From: Hypericibacter terrae
GTDB taxonomy: Bacteria; Pseudomonadota; Alphaproteobacteria; Dongiales; Dongiaceae
Assembly (NCBI RefSeq): GCF_008728855.1
Contig: NZ_CP042906.1
Coordinates: 2,170,001-2,234,000, forward strand
Reading direction: 5' to 3'
Length of the DNA: 64,000 nt
Shown: positions 39,398 through 50,571 of the stretch, piece by piece
How the letters are laid out: the number at the start of each line of letters is the position of its first letter
How positions within the stretch are numbered: position 1 is the stretch's first letter
Notes under the pieces: generated by a model
Databases searched by the model: none
The model's input: only the letters and a program-made list of their open reading frames with translations
What the model was told of the DNA's origin: nothing
Position numbers and translations under genes: made by a program

Positions 39398-40063
39398 TCA
39401 GGCGGCGTCGGCCCCGCGCCGGCGTTCGCGGTAGCGGCGGACCTTGGCGCGCGAGCCGCAGACCTCCATCTCGCACCACCGCCGGCGGTGGTTCTTGGTC
39501 AGGTCGAGGAAGACCCAGCCGCAATGGGCGCCGGGGCATTGCTTCACATGCTCATGGGCCGGGCTCGTCAGCAGCTCGGCGGCCGAGCGGGCAATCGGCC
39601 AGAGCGGCCGGTCGAACGCGGGCTCGGCATCGCGCCAATCCCAGGCGAAACCGGAAGCGTCGGGGCGGATCCTGGCCTGGCTCATCGCCCGGGCGAGCTC
39701 TTGATTCAAAGTCGCCAACGCATCGGCCGGCGGCGGCGTGCGATGGGCGAGGGCTTCCGCCGTCGCATAGATCGCCTCGCGCAAGTCCAGCGCCCGGCGC
39801 AGCAGGCGCGCGGCCGCAGCCGGCTGCAGGGCCGCGAGATCCGACAGGCTCCGGCGCTGCGCCGCGGTCAAGAGCCCCGCATGTTCCGCCCATGCCAGCA
39901 CAAGGTCATAGCTGCGCAGATGCTCGAGATGGCGCGGCGTGCCCCGCCCGCTGCTGGTATTGGCGAAGTTGAGACAGGCGATGCCGCCGACCAGCGCCAG
40001 GCTGCCGGCGCGGCTCGGCGGCTCTTCGGCGGAATCCAACAAGAGGCTCGGGCTGCGTTGCAT
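39398..40063 (-). CDS. CGNR zinc-finger (ABATE-domain) transcriptional regulator
   Basis: The 221-residue protein has an N-terminal ABATE (putative stress-induced) domain starting near GGIACLNFANT, and a C-terminal CGNR zinc finger with the CPGAHCGWVFLDLTKNHRRRWC and CGSRAK cysteines. These proteins are thought to be ligand-responsive DNA-binding regulators. It is transcribed divergently from the first LivH gene and could regulate that cluster, though this is inferred from position only. Confidence 0.88.
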   Translation of the reverse strand: MQRSPSLLLDSAEEPPSRAGSLALVGGIACLNFANTSSGRGTPRHLEHLRSYDLVLAWAEHAGLLTAAQRRSLSDLAALQPAAAARLLRRALDLREAIYATAEALAHRTPPPADALATLNQELARAMSQARIRPDASGFAWDWRDAEPAFDRPLWPIARSAAELLTSPAHEHVKQCPGAHCGWVFLDLTKNHRRRWCEMEVCGSRAKVRRYRERRRGADAA

Positions 40064-40152
40064 CGTCCGTTGATACCATCTAAACTCAATTTACTGGTAA
40101 CATAAATGGGGCCGCGAAGCGAGCCCCGGAGCGCGAAGGGCGGGCGCGGGCC

Positions 40153-41517
40153 ATGGAACTGGGAAGCATCAGGCGCAGGGGGGGCTGGGCGGCTCTGATC
40201 CTGGCGCCGCTGCTGGCGATCTCGCTACCCGGCAATGCCCGGGCCGAGGCCGAGGGGACGGCCGCGACGCATTGCCAAGACATGGTACGCGCCTTCGACC
40301 GCTCGCCGCTTTCGGTCAGCATCGAGACGGAAGACAAGGGGCTCGGCGAGAGCACCGCGGTGCGCATCGAATGGAAGTCGGAGAAGGGCACGGACAAGGA
40401 CGGCTGGATCGTCTGCTATTTCCTGCCGCGCCATAGCGACAACGACGCCTGGCAGATCCAGCAGCTCGACACCAGCCGCTACGGCACAATGAGCCGGTAC
40501 GACATGCAGCAGCTCTATAAGCTGGAGCATCTCGAGGATCTGATCCCGCAGGAGACCGAGCCGACCGCGCCGCCGACGCCGCAGGCCAAGGCGCTCTATT
40601 TCCTGCAGCAGGGCATCAACGCGATCTCGCTCGGCTGCGTCTATGCGCTGATCGCGCTGGGTTTCACGCTGGTTTACGGCATCACGCGCGCCATCAACTT
40701 CGCCTTCGGCGAGGTCTATATGATGGGCGCCTATTTCATCCTTCTGACCAATGCCGCCGTGCTCTATGTGCTGGGCCAGACCGGCACCGGCGTGCTGCTG
40801 TTGATCTTCGCCTTCGGGCTGGCGGTCTCGGCGGCCTATGGCTGGGCCATGGAGCGCACGGTGTTCCGGCCCTTGCGCAACGCGCCCTCGACCGTGCCGC
40901 TCATCGCCGCCATCGGTCTCTCCTTCGTGCTCAAGGAATCGGTGCGGTTGCTGCAGGGCGCCAAGACCCGCTATCTGCTGGTCGACCAGTTGCAGAGCTG
41001 GCCGCTCGTCACCGGCCACGGGTTCGACCTCTATCTCAGCCGGGGCCACGCCATGGTCGGCGGCGCCACCATGGTCATCCTGGCGCTGCTCTGGTGGGTC
41101 AACATGCGCACCCGTTTCGGCCGTCGCCAGCGCGCCTGCGCGCAAGACCCGCACATGGCGAGGCTCCTCGGCGTCGATGTCGACCGCACCATCGCCATCA
41201 CCTTCATGATCGGCGGTACGCTGGCCGGGGCCGCCGGCATCTTCGCCGGCGCCCAGTATGGCGTGATCAATTTCCACATGGGGACCTTGATGGGCTTCAA
41301 GGCGCTGACGGCCGCGCTCCTGGGCGGGATCGGGTCGCTCACCGGCGCCGTGATCGGCGGCCTCCTGATCGCGCTCACGGAAACCTTCACCGCGGCCCTG
41401 GTGGGCGCGGCCTGGAAGGATATCGCCGTCTTCATCGTCCTGGTGCTTGTGCTCCTGCTGCGCCCGGGCGGGCTGATGGCGACCTTGAGGTCCAGGACGG
41501 CCGACGAGCGGGTCTGA
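40153..41517 (+). CDS. livH: Branched-chain/amide amino-acid ABC permease LivH with N-terminal extension
   Basis: The 454-residue protein has a LivH permease of about 300 residues at its C-terminus (from about 155), with GITRAINFAFGEVYMMGAYF and RACAQDPHMARLLGVDVDRTIA (EAA-like loop). Its first 30 residues form a signal-like segment (LILAPLLAISLPGNARA). Residues about 32-145 are a hydrophilic, presumably periplasmic domain with two cysteines (HCQDM, IVCYF) that could form a disulfide. This makes it about 110-150 residues longer than ordinary LivH. Start at 40153 is supported by a positive N-terminus but has no outstanding ribosome-binding site. Confidence 0.9.
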   Translation: MELGSIRRRGGWAALILAPLLAISLPGNARAEAEGTAATHCQDMVRAFDRSPLSVSIETEDKGLGESTAVRIEWKSEKGTDKDGWIVCYFLPRHSDNDAWQIQQLDTSRYGTMSRYDMQQLYKLEHLEDLIPQETEPTAPPTPQAKALYFLQQGINAISLGCVYALIALGFTLVYGITRAINFAFGEVYMMGAYFILLTNAAVLYVLGQTGTGVLLLIFAFGLAVSAAYGWAMERTVFRPLRNAPSTVPLIAAIGLSFVLKESVRLLQGAKTRYLLVDQLQSWPLVTGHGFDLYLSRGHAMVGGATMVILALLWWVNMRTRFGRRQRACAQDPHMARLLGVDVDRTIAITFMIGGTLAGAAGIFAGAQYGVINFHMGTLMGFKALTAALLGGIGSLTGAVIGGLLIALTETFTAALVGAAWKDIAVFIVLVLVLLLRPGGLMATLRSRTADERV

Positions 41518-41909
41518 ACATGATGTCATGCGATCTCCAGGCTGCCGGCGAATTGCGGCCTGTTAACGGTCCGCGCCCCATGGCACTGTGGCTGCCGGCG
41601 TTCGGGCTTCCCACCGGCGATGGTTCCTGGCTGAGCCGCCAATTTCCAAAAACCCGCTTGCTGGCATTCCCGGCGCTGGGCTATAGGGGTCGAAAGGCCA
41701 ATCGCGGATCCAACCGCTGGCATAATGATCAAAACAGGGACTGGCTCGGACACGAGCGTGAGGGGAGGCTTTCCGGCCGGGGCGCAGGAGTTCGCGTCCT
41801 TCAGCACATATATCGGCGGCGGCAGCCGCGCGCGCATCGCGCGTGGCTCGACCGAATGCCGCCGGCTGTTGCCGGTGTCTCCCTCGCGAGCCGTCTGCGG
41901 GGAAGCAGA
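41518..41909. other. Intergenic region before the second livH, no gene
   Basis: A 392-base stretch lies between the two livH genes. No convincing coding sequence is seen: the frame open through it is not protein-like. It contains a candidate promoter at 41657-41687. Confidence 0.6.
41657..41687 (+). promoter_or_regulatory. Candidate promoter for the second liv unit
   Basis: CTTGCT (41657-41662) and CTATAGG (41681-41687) are separated by 18 bases, matching the CTTG...CTATA alphaproteobacterial form. It would transcribe livH2-livM-livG-livF and the DUF6867 gene from about 41694, with a 5' leader of about 215 bases. Confidence 0.45.
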
Positions 41910-42827
41910 ATGGAATATTTCCTACAGCAGCTGATCAATGGACTCACGCTGGGCGGGGTCTATGGCTTGATCGCGATCGGCTACACGATGGTGTACGGCA
42001 TCATCGGCATGATCAATTTCGCCCATGGCGACATCTACATGATCGGCGCCTTCAACGCGCTGATCTGCTTCCTGGTCCTGGGCTATCTCGGCATCACCTG
42101 GGTGCCCCTGGCGATCCTGATCGTGCTGATCGTCGCGGTGGCGCTGACCGCGGTCTATGGCTGGACCGTCGAGCGCGTCGCCTACCGGCCCTTGCGCGGC
42201 TCGACCCGGCTGGCGCCCCTGATCTCGGCGATCGGCATGTCGATCTTCCTGCAGAACTTCGTGCTGCTGCTCCAGGGCGCGCGCGGAAAGCCGCTGACGC
42301 CGCCGCCGATCTCCGGCGGTTTCACGCTGATGGAGGCCGACGGCTTCACCGTCGAGCTCAGCTATCTGCAGATCACGATCATGCTCATCACGGTCGGCCT
42401 GATGACGGGCTTCACCCTGCTCATCACCAAGACCTCGCTCGGGCGCCAGCAGCGCGCCTGCGAGCAGGACATGAAGATGGCATCGCTCCTGGGCGTCAAC
42501 ATCAACCGCACCATCGCCACCACCTTCATCATCGGCGCGGCGCTCGCCGCCGTTGCCGGCCTGATGGTGACGCTCTATTACGGCGTGATCGATTTCTACA
42601 TCGGCTTCGTCGCGGGCATCAAAGCCTTCACGGCGGCCGTGCTGGGCGGCATCGGCTCGATGCCGGGCGCCATGCTCGGCGGCCTCCTGATCGGCCTCAT
42701 CGAGGTGTTCTGGTCCGCTTATTTCACGGTCGAATACAAGGACGTCGCCGCCTTCACCGTGCTGGTCATGGTGCTGATCTTCCGCCCGACGGGCCTGCTG
42801 GGCCGGCCGGAAATCGAGAAGGTCTGA
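41910..42827 (+). CDS. livH: Branched-chain amino-acid ABC permease LivH
   Basis: The 305-residue inner-membrane permease is of normal LivH length, with [29 protein letters not shown] at its start and an ABC-interaction loop [22 protein letters not shown]. It is a paralogue of the upstream extended LivH. It forms the channel with LivM. The ATG at 41910 follows GGGGAAGCAG and aligns with the family start; a longer frame upstream is not conserved. livM follows after four bases. Confidence 0.93.
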   Translation: MEYFLQQLINGLTLGGVYGLIAIGYTMVYGIIGMINFAHGDIYMIGAFNALICFLVLGYLGITWVPLAILIVLIVAVALTAVYGWTVERVAYRPLRGSTRLAPLISAIGMSIFLQNFVLLLQGARGKPLTPPPISGGFTLMEADGFTVELSYLQITIMLITVGLMTGFTLLITKTSLGRQQRACEQDMKMASLLGVNINRTIATTFIIGAALAAVAGLMVTLYYGVIDFYIGFVAGIKAFTAAVLGGIGSMPGAMLGGLLIGLIEVFWSAYFTVEYKDVAAFTVLVMVLIFRPTGLLGRPEIEKV

Positions 42828-42831
42828 GATC

Positions 42832-44358
42832 ATGGCGGTAACGACCCAAACGCCGGCCGGTCCCGACATGCCGGAAATCCTCAAGAAGGCGGCCCTGGCG
42901 GCCGTCGTCACCTTCCTCCTGGCCTGCACGATCGTCGGCATCGAGACCGTGAGCTCGACCGGCCAGCTCGTCTTCGTGACGCGCTATTCCGAGGTCTTCA
43001 TCGCGGTCCTCGGCGTCTTCTTCGGCTCGATAGCAATCAGCCTGATGCGCGCCGGCCATCCGGTCCCGGCCCTGATCGGGTCGGGCATCGTCACGGCCGT
43101 GCTGGTCGGGGCCCTGCTGCTCGAGGAGAGCAGTTCGCTGGCGCATATGCTGCTGCCGTTCCAGTCGGTGACGGTCGATTGGGGCGCGGCGATCGTGCCC
43201 GCGGTGATCTGCATCCGCGCGGCGCAGCTTGCCCTGCAGGCGCGCAACCGCAGGCGGGGCGTCGCCGAAAGGGCCTCCGTCGGCCAGCAGATCGGCGTCG
43301 CCGTGCGCCGCTTCCTGCCGATCCTCGCGATCATCCTGATCGCCTTCGCGATCATCCTGCCCTGGCTGCCGATGGGCGCTTCGAAGCGCAAGGTCATCGA
43401 CATCGGCACGCTGGTCCTGACCTACATCATGCTGGGCTGGGGCCTGAACATCGTGGTCGGCCTCGCCGGCCTGCTCGATCTGGGCTATGTCGCGTTCTAC
43501 GCGGTCGGCGCCTACAGCTACGCCATGTTCGCGGTGGATTTCGGCTGGAGCTTCTGGCTCTGCCTGCCGATCGCCGGCATGCTCTCGGCCTCGTTCGGCC
43601 TGCTGCTGGGCTTCCCGGTCCTGCGCCTGCGCGGCGACTATCTCGCGATCGTGACGCTGGGCTTCGGCGAAATGATCCGCATCATCCTGATCAACTGGTG
43701 GTGGGTGACCGGCGGTCCGAACGGCATCAACAAGGTGGCGCGGCCCTCCTTCTTCGGCTTCAGCTTCGAGCGGACCGCGCCCGACGGCGGCATGACGATC
43801 TACGACCTGTTCAGCAAGATCTTCGGCACCGAGTTCTCCTATAATCCCTACTGGCGCATCGTCTTCCTCTATTACCTCATCCTCGCCTGTGCCCTCGTCA
43901 CCAACTTCTTCACTTTGCGAATCCGCAAGTTGCCGCTCGGCCGCGCCTGGGAGGCCTTGCGCGAGGACGAGATCGCCTGTCGCGCGCTCGGCATCAACCC
44001 GACCAATACCAAGCTGACGGCATTTGCCTGCGGCGCCATGTTTGCCGGTTTCGCCGGCTCCTTCTTCGCCGCCCGCCAGGGCTTCGTCAGCCCCGAGAGC
44101 TTCGTCTTCATCGAATCCGCGGTCATCCTCGCGATCGTGGTGCTGGGCGGTCTCGGCAGTCAGGTCGGTATCGTGCTGGCGGCGGGCGTGCTGATCGGCC
44201 TGCCCGAGCTGTTCCGTGAGCTCAAGGATTACCGCATGCTGGCCTTCGGCATCGGCATGGTGCTGATCATGATCTGGCGGCCAGGTGGATTGCTGGCCCA
44301 TCGCGACCCGACCATCCGCCTGAATCCCAGGAACGCCGGCGGGGGAGGGAAGCCGTGA
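42832..44358 (+). CDS. livM: Branched-chain amino-acid ABC permease LivM
   Basis: The 508-residue permease has an N-terminal region with three or four extra helices (about 17-165) before the LivM core, which includes [43 protein letters not shown] and the EAA-like loop [19 protein letters not shown]. It pairs with LivH. The long N-terminal membrane region is seen in many alphaproteobacterial LivM proteins. livG starts inside its stop (GTGA). Confidence 0.93.
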   Translation: MAVTTQTPAGPDMPEILKKAALAAVVTFLLACTIVGIETVSSTGQLVFVTRYSEVFIAVLGVFFGSIAISLMRAGHPVPALIGSGIVTAVLVGALLLEESSSLAHMLLPFQSVTVDWGAAIVPAVICIRAAQLALQARNRRRGVAERASVGQQIGVAVRRFLPILAIILIAFAIILPWLPMGASKRKVIDIGTLVLTYIMLGWGLNIVVGLAGLLDLGYVAFYAVGAYSYAMFAVDFGWSFWLCLPIAGMLSASFGLLLGFPVLRLRGDYLAIVTLGFGEMIRIILINWWWVTGGPNGINKVARPSFFGFSFERTAPDGGMTIYDLFSKIFGTEFSYNPYWRIVFLYYLILACALVTNFFTLRIRKLPLGRAWEALREDEIACRALGINPTNTKLTAFACGAMFAGFAGSFFAARQGFVSPESFVFIESAVILAIVVLGGLGSQVGIVLAAGVLIGLPELFRELKDYRMLAFGIGMVLIMIWRPGGLLAHRDPTIRLNPRNAGGGGKP

Positions 44359-45254
44359 GCGCCATAGTGGCAACCTCAACGGCGGCAGCCCCAGGGGCGG
44401 CGGCTCAGGCGGGGATCGAGCCGCTGCTCCGGGTCGAACATCTGACCATGCGCTTCGGCGGGCTGGTCGCGATCGACGATGTCTCGTTCGAGGCCAAACC
44501 CGAGCAGATCACCGCGATCATCGGCCCGAACGGCGCCGGCAAGACCACGGTGTTCAACTGCCTGACCGGGTTCTACAAGCCTACGGTCGGCAGGCTCACG
44601 CTCAACGCGCCTCATGGCCGCTTCCTGCTGGAGCAGATCGACGGCTTCCGCATCGCGCAACGCGCCAAGGTCGCGCGGACCTTCCAGAACATCCGGCTCT
44701 TCCCCGGCATGTCCGTGCTGGAGAACCTGATTGTCGCGCAGCACAACAAGCTGATGCGCGCCTCGGGCTTCAGTGTCGCCGCCCTGATCGGCGTCGGCGG
44801 CTATCGCCGGGCCGAGCGCAGGGCCGTCGAGCTCGCCCGCCATTGGCTCGAGAAGGTGCAGTTGATCGATCGCGCCGACAAGCCGGCGGGAAGCCTGCCC
44901 TATGGCGGCCAGCGACGGCTCGAGATCGCGCGCGCCATGTGTACCGAGCCGGTCATCCTGTGTCTCGACGAGCCCGCGGCCGGCCTCAACGCGCATGAAT
45001 CGCACGAGCTCAACGAACTGCTGCTCTGGATCCGCGCCGAGTACAAGATCGGCGTGCTGCTGATCGAGCATGACATGAGCGTGGTGATGGGGATCTCGGA
45101 CCACATCGTCGTGCTCGATTACGGCCGCAAGATCGCGGACGGCAATCCGGAGCAGATCCGCAAGGACCCGGCCGTCATCCGCGCCTATCTGGGCGAAGCC
45201 GAAGAGGAGAATCTGCCGCCCGAAGTCGCGGCCGATCTCGGGCTGAAGAAATGA
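44355..45254 (+). CDS. livG: Branched-chain amino-acid ABC ATP-binding protein LivG
   Basis: The 299-residue ATPase has Walker [10 protein letters not shown], the signature [15 protein letters not shown], Walker B VILCLDEP and the switch histidine in IEHDMSV. The LivG-specific C-terminal extension [11 protein letters not shown] is present. It powers import with LivF. The signature deviates from LSGGQ, but in the way usual for LivG. GTG start overlaps the livM stop; a 19-residue N-terminal extension is Ala-rich. Confidence 0.95.
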   Translation: MSAIVATSTAAAPGAAAQAGIEPLLRVEHLTMRFGGLVAIDDVSFEAKPEQITAIIGPNGAGKTTVFNCLTGFYKPTVGRLTLNAPHGRFLLEQIDGFRIAQRAKVARTFQNIRLFPGMSVLENLIVAQHNKLMRASGFSVAALIGVGGYRRAERRAVELARHWLEKVQLIDRADKPAGSLPYGGQRRLEIARAMCTEPVILCLDEPAAGLNAHESHELNELLLWIRAEYKIGVLLIEHDMSVVMGISDHIVVLDYGRKIADGNPEQIRKDPAVIRAYLGEAEEENLPPEVAADLGLKK

Positions 45255-45264
45255 GGGCCCGGGC

Positions 45265-46029
<765 letters not shown>

Positions 46030-46047
46030 GGGGGAGGGAACAGGCAG

Positions 46048-46413
46048 ATGGAATTCATCCTCGGCGAATCCATTCCAGTCTTCATCGGGCTGACGATCAT
46101 CCTCTTCGGCGGCGCCTCCTTCATGATGGGGCAGGCGCTGGGCGAGACCTGGCGGCCGGCTTGGCAGAATGTCGTCTATGGGTTGCTGCTCACGGTGGCG
46201 GAGCGCCTGGCGGACAACTTCCTGTTCGCGGCCCGGATCATTCCCCTGAGCTTCGACGATGTGGGGCCCATGATCGGCTATGTCAGCCATGCCGTCGTGC
46301 TGATTTTGATCGCGCTGACGGCCCATCGCCTGACCCAGGCGCGCAAGATGGTCAGCCAGTATCCGTGGCTCTACGCCCGGTCGGGGCTTTTCGGCTGGAA
46401 GGAAATCTCCTGA
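46048..46413 (+). CDS. DUF6867 small membrane protein
   Basis: The 121-residue protein has three predicted membrane helices (about 10-30, 40-62 and 80-100). It contains the run GQALGETWRPAWQNVVYGLLL and the C-terminal QYPWLYARSGLFGW, matching the DUF6867 family as I know it from liv-type clusters of alphaproteobacteria. It sits between livF and livK with an 18-base gap, so it is probably part of the transport operon, perhaps an accessory membrane subunit. No function is established. Confidence 0.82.
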   Translation: MEFILGESIPVFIGLTIILFGGASFMMGQALGETWRPAWQNVVYGLLLTVAERLADNFLFAARIIPLSFDDVGPMIGYVSHAVVLILIALTAHRLTQARKMVSQYPWLYARSGLFGWKEIS

Positions 46414-46581
46414 CGGGCCAGGGGCTTAGGTTCCCCCGAGAGGGGAGCCGAAATCGAATTGCCGCCCCCATGGCGGGTGGTAGAATGTCACCAACCTGCA
46501 AGGTATGCGGAGATAACGAAGGCTTTTACGAGGGCTGCCGGCGGTCCACGCCGGAGCTCAACTGCAACAGGGAGACGATTG

Positions 46582-47703
46582 ATGCGTAAATTTGCACTAC
46601 CGCTGCTGGCGGCCGCGGCCGTCGCGGCGTCGCTTTCGGTGACGCCCGCGCGCGCGGACGATATCACCATCGGTGTGGCCGGCCCGATCACCGGCGACTT
46701 GGCGGAGTTCGGCGCGCAGCTGAAGCGCGGCGCCGAGAAGGCGGTGGCGGACATCAACGCCGCGGGCGGCGTGCTGGGCAAGCAGCTGAAGCTCGAGGTC
46801 GGCGACGATGCTTGCGATCCGAAGCAGGCGGTTGCGGTCGCGAACGACCTCGTTTCCAAGGGTGTCGTCTTCGTCGCCGGTCACTTCTGCTCCGGTTCCT
46901 CGATCCCGGCCTCGGCCGTCTATCATGAGGAAGGCATCCTGCAGATCACGCCGGCCTCGACCAATCCGAAGTTCACCGAAGACGCCGCCGCTTCCGGTTG
47001 GGACACACTGTTCCGCACCTGCGGCCGCGACGACCAGCAGGGCTCCTTCGCCGGGGCGTGGCTGGCCGAGCACTTCAAGGGCAAGAAGATTGCGATCGTC
47101 GACGACAAGTCGGCCTACGGCAAGGGTCTGGCCGATCTGACCCGTGACGCTCTGAACAAGGCCGGCACCAAGGAAGTCCTCAACGAGAGCATCACCGCGG
47201 GCGAGCAGGACTACACGGCGCTCGTCAGCAAGCTCAAGGACGCGAAGGCCGACGTGATCTATTTCGGCGGCTATCACCCCGAGGCCGCGTTGATCGTGAA
47301 GCAGTCGCGCGAGCAGGGCCTGAAGGCGCCGCTGCTCTCGGGTGACTCGCTCAACACGCTCGAGTTCGCGACGCTCGCCGGCAAGGCCGCCGACGGCACG
47401 ATGTTCACCAACGCCGCCGAGGCTCGCAACCTGCCGAGCGCCAAGACGGTCGTCGAAGCGTTCCGCAAGGACGGCTTCGAGCCCGAGGGCTACACCCTCG
47501 CCACCTACGCCGCGATCCAGGTCTGGGCCGAGGCGGTGAAGAAGGCCGGCAGCACCGACGCCGAGAAGGTCGCGGCGGCTCTCCGCAGCGGCCCGTGGGA
47601 CACGGTCATCGGCAAGCTCGCCTTCGACAAGAAGGGCGACCTGACGGCGGCCACCTATGTCTGGTACGTCTTCAAGGACGGCAACTACGCCGAGATGAAG
47701 TAG
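46582..47703 (+). CDS. livK: Branched-chain amino-acid ABC substrate-binding protein (LivK-like)
   Basis: The 373-residue periplasmic protein has a 25-residue signal peptide (cleavage after ARA) followed by DDITIGVAGPITGDLAEFG. The ligand-binding fold is evident, with a cysteine pair (DACDP and HFCSGS) that is likely a disulfide in the first lobe, and YGKGLAD, GYHPEAALI segments in the hinge. It captures leucine/isoleucine/valine or related amino acids for the permeases. The ATG at 46582 follows CAGGGAGACG. A terminator immediately follows. Confidence 0.94.
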   Translation: MRKFALPLLAAAAVAASLSVTPARADDITIGVAGPITGDLAEFGAQLKRGAEKAVADINAAGGVLGKQLKLEVGDDACDPKQAVAVANDLVSKGVVFVAGHFCSGSSIPASAVYHEEGILQITPASTNPKFTEDAAASGWDTLFRTCGRDDQQGSFAGAWLAEHFKGKKIAIVDDKSAYGKGLADLTRDALNKAGTKEVLNESITAGEQDYTALVSKLKDAKADVIYFGGYHPEAALIVKQSREQGLKAPLLSGDSLNTLEFATLAGKAADGTMFTNAAEARNLPSAKTVVEAFRKDGFEPEGYTLATYAAIQVWAEAVKKAGSTDAEKVAAALRSGPWDTVIGKLAFDKKGDLTAATYVWYVFKDGNYAEMK

Positions 47704-47727
47704 TCTCCGGCGGCAACGACGGTTAAG

Positions 47728-47764
47728 GAAGGGCCCGGCGGCGACGCCGGGCCCTTCTGCTTTT
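47728..47764 (+). terminator. Rho-independent terminator after livK
   Basis: A perfect 13-base stem GAAGGGCCCGGCG / CGCCGGGCCCTTC with a GCGA loop is followed by TGCTTTT. It ends the transporter operon. Confidence 0.92.
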
Positions 47765-47809
47765 GGGGTGGGAAGAGGACTGGATGCTGGAAGCGGACTG
47801 GATCTTGTC

Positions 47810-47908
47810 CCTTCCCCCGTCTTACGGGGGAAGGGTAGGAAGGGGGAAGACGCGATGTCCGCAACTTCGCGACCGAGCAGCCCCCTCCCCGCAAGACGGG
47901 GAGGGGAG
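47810..47908. repeat. Palindromic repeat pair between livK and rpiB
   Basis: Left arm (47810-47850, CCCCCGTCTTACGGGGG core) and right arm (47881-47908, CCCCGCAAGACGGGG core) are inverted relatives. The rest of the 370-base gap (47704-48073) holds the livK terminator and no gene. Confidence 0.7.
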
Positions 47909-48073
47909 ATGGTGGCGATCCCGTTAACCCTTCTCACTGTCGCCCGAGCGGCCGGTTTGACGCTGCCAGCGCCATATTGTGGCTCCCGCGAGGGTTTGCG
48001 GCGCCTTGGTTGCCGGCCGCCAGATGTGGTAAGGCTACGGGTCTTGCCAACCCCCTGAGAGCACCTCGCGCCG

Positions 48074-48511
48074 ATGCCGCAAGAGACCATCGCCATCGCT
48101 GCCGACCATGCGGGATTCGAGCTGAAGGAACTGCTCAAGGCGGAGCTCGCCGCGGGCGGATATAAGCCGCTCGATCTCGGCACGGCCGGCCCGGAATCCG
48201 TGGATTATCCCGATTTCGCCGACAAGCTGGCCGCGGCCCTCAAGGACGGCCTTGCGCTCCGCGGCGTGCTCATCTGCGGCACCGGGATCGGCATCTCGAT
48301 CGCCGCCAATCGCCATCGCCATATCCGCGCCGCGGTCTGCCATGACGGCACCAGCGCCAAGCTCGCCCGCCTCCACAACAACGCCAATGTGCTGGCCCTG
48401 GGCGCTCGTCTGCTCGGGCCCGAGGTCGCCAAGGACTGCCTGGCGGCGTTTCTCGCCACGGCCTTCGAGGGCGGCGAGCGACACAACCGGCGCGTCGGCA
48501 AATTGTCCTGA
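48074..48511 (+). CDS. rpiB: Ribose 5-phosphate isomerase B
   Basis: The 145-residue isomerase has the catalytic cysteine in [12 protein letters not shown] residues in [10 protein letters not shown] and [10 protein letters not shown], and the C-terminal RHNRRV segment. It interconverts ribose and ribulose 5-phosphate in the pentose phosphate pathway. It precedes glyA, the usual alphaproteobacterial neighbour. Confidence 0.95.
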   Translation: MPQETIAIAADHAGFELKELLKAELAAGGYKPLDLGTAGPESVDYPDFADKLAAALKDGLALRGVLICGTGIGISIAANRHRHIRAAVCHDGTSAKLARLHNNANVLALGARLLGPEVAKDCLAAFLATAFEGGERHNRRVGKLS

Positions 48512-48570
48512 CGCGGCCCCCGCAAACATTCGACCGAAGCCTTTCGCTTAGAGAGAAGGATATCGACGCT

Positions 48571-49872
48571 ATGTCTCCCGCCGCCTCCGCGCAGATCCCC
48601 GGTTTCTTCACCATGTCGCTGGCCGAGCGCGACCCGGAACTGGCGCGCGCCCTCAGTGACGAACTGCATCGCCAGCAGGACCAGATCGAGCTGATCGCTT
48701 CCGAGAACATCGTTTCCTCGGCGGTGCTCGAGGCGCAGGGCTCGGTGCTCACCAACAAATATGCCGAGGGCTATCCCTCGAAGCGCTATTACGGCGGCTG
48801 CGAATATGTCGACGTCGCCGAGATGCTGGCGATCGATCGCGCCAAGAAGCTCTTCGGCTGCAACTTCGCCAATGTGCAGCCTCATTCGGGCGCGCAGGCG
48901 AACCAGGGCGTGTTCATGGCGCTGCTGCAGCCGGGCGACACCTTCATGGGGCTGAACCTCGCCGCCGGCGGTCACCTCACGCACGGTTCGCCGGTCAATC
49001 AGTCCGGCAAGTGGTTCAAGGTCGTTCCCTACAATGTCCGTCCCGACAGCTTGCGCGTCGACATGGACGAGGTCGAGAAGCTGGCGAAGGAACACAAGCC
49101 GAAGCTCATCCTCGCCGGCGGCTCCGCCTATCCGCGGTTCTGGGATTTCGAACGCTTCCGCAAGATCGCGGATTCCGTCGGCGCCTATTTCATGGTCGAC
49201 ATGGCGCATTTCGCGGGGTTGGTCGCCGGCGGCGTGCATCCGAGCCCGCTGCCTTATGCCCATGTGGTCACCACCACCACGCACAAGACGCTGCGAGGGC
49301 CCCGCGGTGGCATGATCCTGGCGCAGGACGAGGATATCGGCAAAAAGATCAACACCGCCGTGTTCCCGGGCCTGCAGGGCGGCCCGCTGATGCATGTGAT
49401 CGCCGCCAAGGCGGTCGCCTTCGGCGAGGCGCTGCGGCCGGAGTTCAAGGTCTATGCCAGGCAAGTGGTGGAGAACGCCAAGGCGCTGGCCGAGACCCTG
49501 GTCGGCGGCGGCGTCGCCATCACCACCGGCGGCACCGACAATCACCTGATGCTGGTCGATCTCCGGCCGAAGAAGCTCACGGGCAAGGCGGCCGAAGCGA
49601 GCCTCGAGCATGCCGGCATGACCTGCAACAAGAACGGCATTCCGTACGACACGGAGAAGCCGACCATCACCTCCGGCGTGCGTCTCGGCTCGCCGGCGGC
49701 GACCACCCGCGGCTTCGGCGTCGCGGAATTCAAGGAGGTGGGCCGTTTGATCGGGCAGGTGCTCGACGGGATGGCGGCCCATCCGGACGACAACAGCAAG
49801 ACCGAGCGCGAGGTTCGCGCCCAGGTTCAAGAGCTCTGCCGGCGCTTCCCGGTTTATACCGGTCGGCGCTAG
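48571..49872 (+). CDS. glyA: Serine hydroxymethyltransferase
   Basis: The 433-residue PLP enzyme has the HxxK lysine K239 in [28 protein letters not shown] near the start, and the [15 protein letters not shown] segment. It interconverts serine and glycine, transferring a one-carbon unit to tetrahydrofolate. Length matches the family. An ATG start is preceded by GAGAAGGAT. Confidence 0.97.
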   Translation: MSPAASAQIPGFFTMSLAERDPELARALSDELHRQQDQIELIASENIVSSAVLEAQGSVLTNKYAEGYPSKRYYGGCEYVDVAEMLAIDRAKKLFGCNFANVQPHSGAQANQGVFMALLQPGDTFMGLNLAAGGHLTHGSPVNQSGKWFKVVPYNVRPDSLRVDMDEVEKLAKEHKPKLILAGGSAYPRFWDFERFRKIADSVGAYFMVDMAHFAGLVAGGVHPSPLPYAHVVTTTTHKTLRGPRGGMILAQDEDIGKKINTAVFPGLQGGPLMHVIAAKAVAFGEALRPEFKVYARQVVENAKALAETLVGGGVAITTGGTDNHLMLVDLRPKKLTGKAAEASLEHAGMTCNKNGIPYDTEKPTITSGVRLGSPAATTRGFGVAEFKEVGRLIGQVLDGMAAHPDDNSKTEREVRAQVQELCRRFPVYTGRR

Positions 49873-49908
49873 CCGAGCGGGCGCCGAGCGGCAAGGGGGA
49901 CACTCGCG

Positions 49909-50367
49909 ATGCGCTGCCCGTTCTGCGGCAACGAGGATACTCAGGTCAAGGATTCGCGTCCGACCGAAGACGGATCGGCGATCCGTCGGCGTCGGCAATG
50001 CCCGAATTGCGGCGCGCGCTTCACCACCTTCGAGCGCGTGCAGCTGCGCGAGCTCACCGTGGTTAAGAGCAACGGCCAGCGCGAGCCGTTCGATCGCGAC
50101 AAGATCATGCGCTCGATGCAGATCGCCCTGCGCAAACGTCCCGTGGATGGCGACAGGCTCGATCGCGTGGTCAACGGCATCGTCCGCCGGCTGGAAAGCT
50201 CGGGCGAGAGCGAGATCCCGTCGAAGGTCGTGGGCGAGATGGTGATGGAGGCGCTCAAGAGCCTCGACCAGGTCGCCTTCGTGCGCTACGCGTCGGTCTA
50301 TCGCAATTTCCGCGAGGCGAAGGATTTCGAGGAATTCGTCGGCAGGCTCGGCGGCGACGCGGATTGA
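49909..50367 (+). CDS. nrdR: Ribonucleotide reductase regulator NrdR
   Basis: The 152-residue repressor has an N-terminal zinc ribbon (MRCPFCG and [12 protein letters not shown]) and an ATP-cone domain (about 49-139). It senses ATP/dATP and represses nrd genes through NrdR boxes. It lies between glyA and ribD, an order shared by many alphaproteobacteria, and precedes a palindromic repeat. Confidence 0.96.
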   Translation: MRCPFCGNEDTQVKDSRPTEDGSAIRRRRQCPNCGARFTTFERVQLRELTVVKSNGQREPFDRDKIMRSMQIALRKRPVDGDRLDRVVNGIVRRLESSGESEIPSKVVGEMVMEALKSLDQVAFVRYASVYRNFREAKDFEEFVGRLGGDAD

Positions 50368-50422
50368 GTCTCCCGCGTCAGTTGCTGGCTGTCGTTGCGT
50401 TCGTCGTCACCGCTGCTCCCCA

Positions 50423-50503
50423 TGTCATCCCCGCGAAAGCGGGGACCCATGGTCCAACTGTGACGCCCCTGGCAGGCTTGGGCCCCCGCTTTCGCGGGGG
50501 TGA
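50423..50503. repeat. Inverted pair of GTCATCCCCGCGAAAGCGGGG repeats
   Basis: Arms 50423-50448 and 50478-50503 are inverted copies with CCCGCGAAAGCGGG cores. This sequence type is well known as a dispersed intergenic repeat in alphaproteobacteria. It lies between nrdR and ribD. Confidence 0.85.
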
Positions 50504-50571
50504 CGATAGGGGCGGCGCGACAGTGATGCGCGCAGTGGGCGACCAGATCGCTTGTAGGTAACGAACAAACA

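Noticed and set aside
41094-41909. Long N-terminal extension of the second LivH (start at 41094)
   Set aside because: It overlaps livH1 and continues through non-coding sequence; the LivH family start lies at 41910 with a ribosome-binding site.
50423-50503. CRISPR-like repeats at the nrdR-ribD gap
   Set aside because: There are only two copies, in inverted orientation; a CRISPR array needs several direct repeats with unique spacers. No cas genes were seen.
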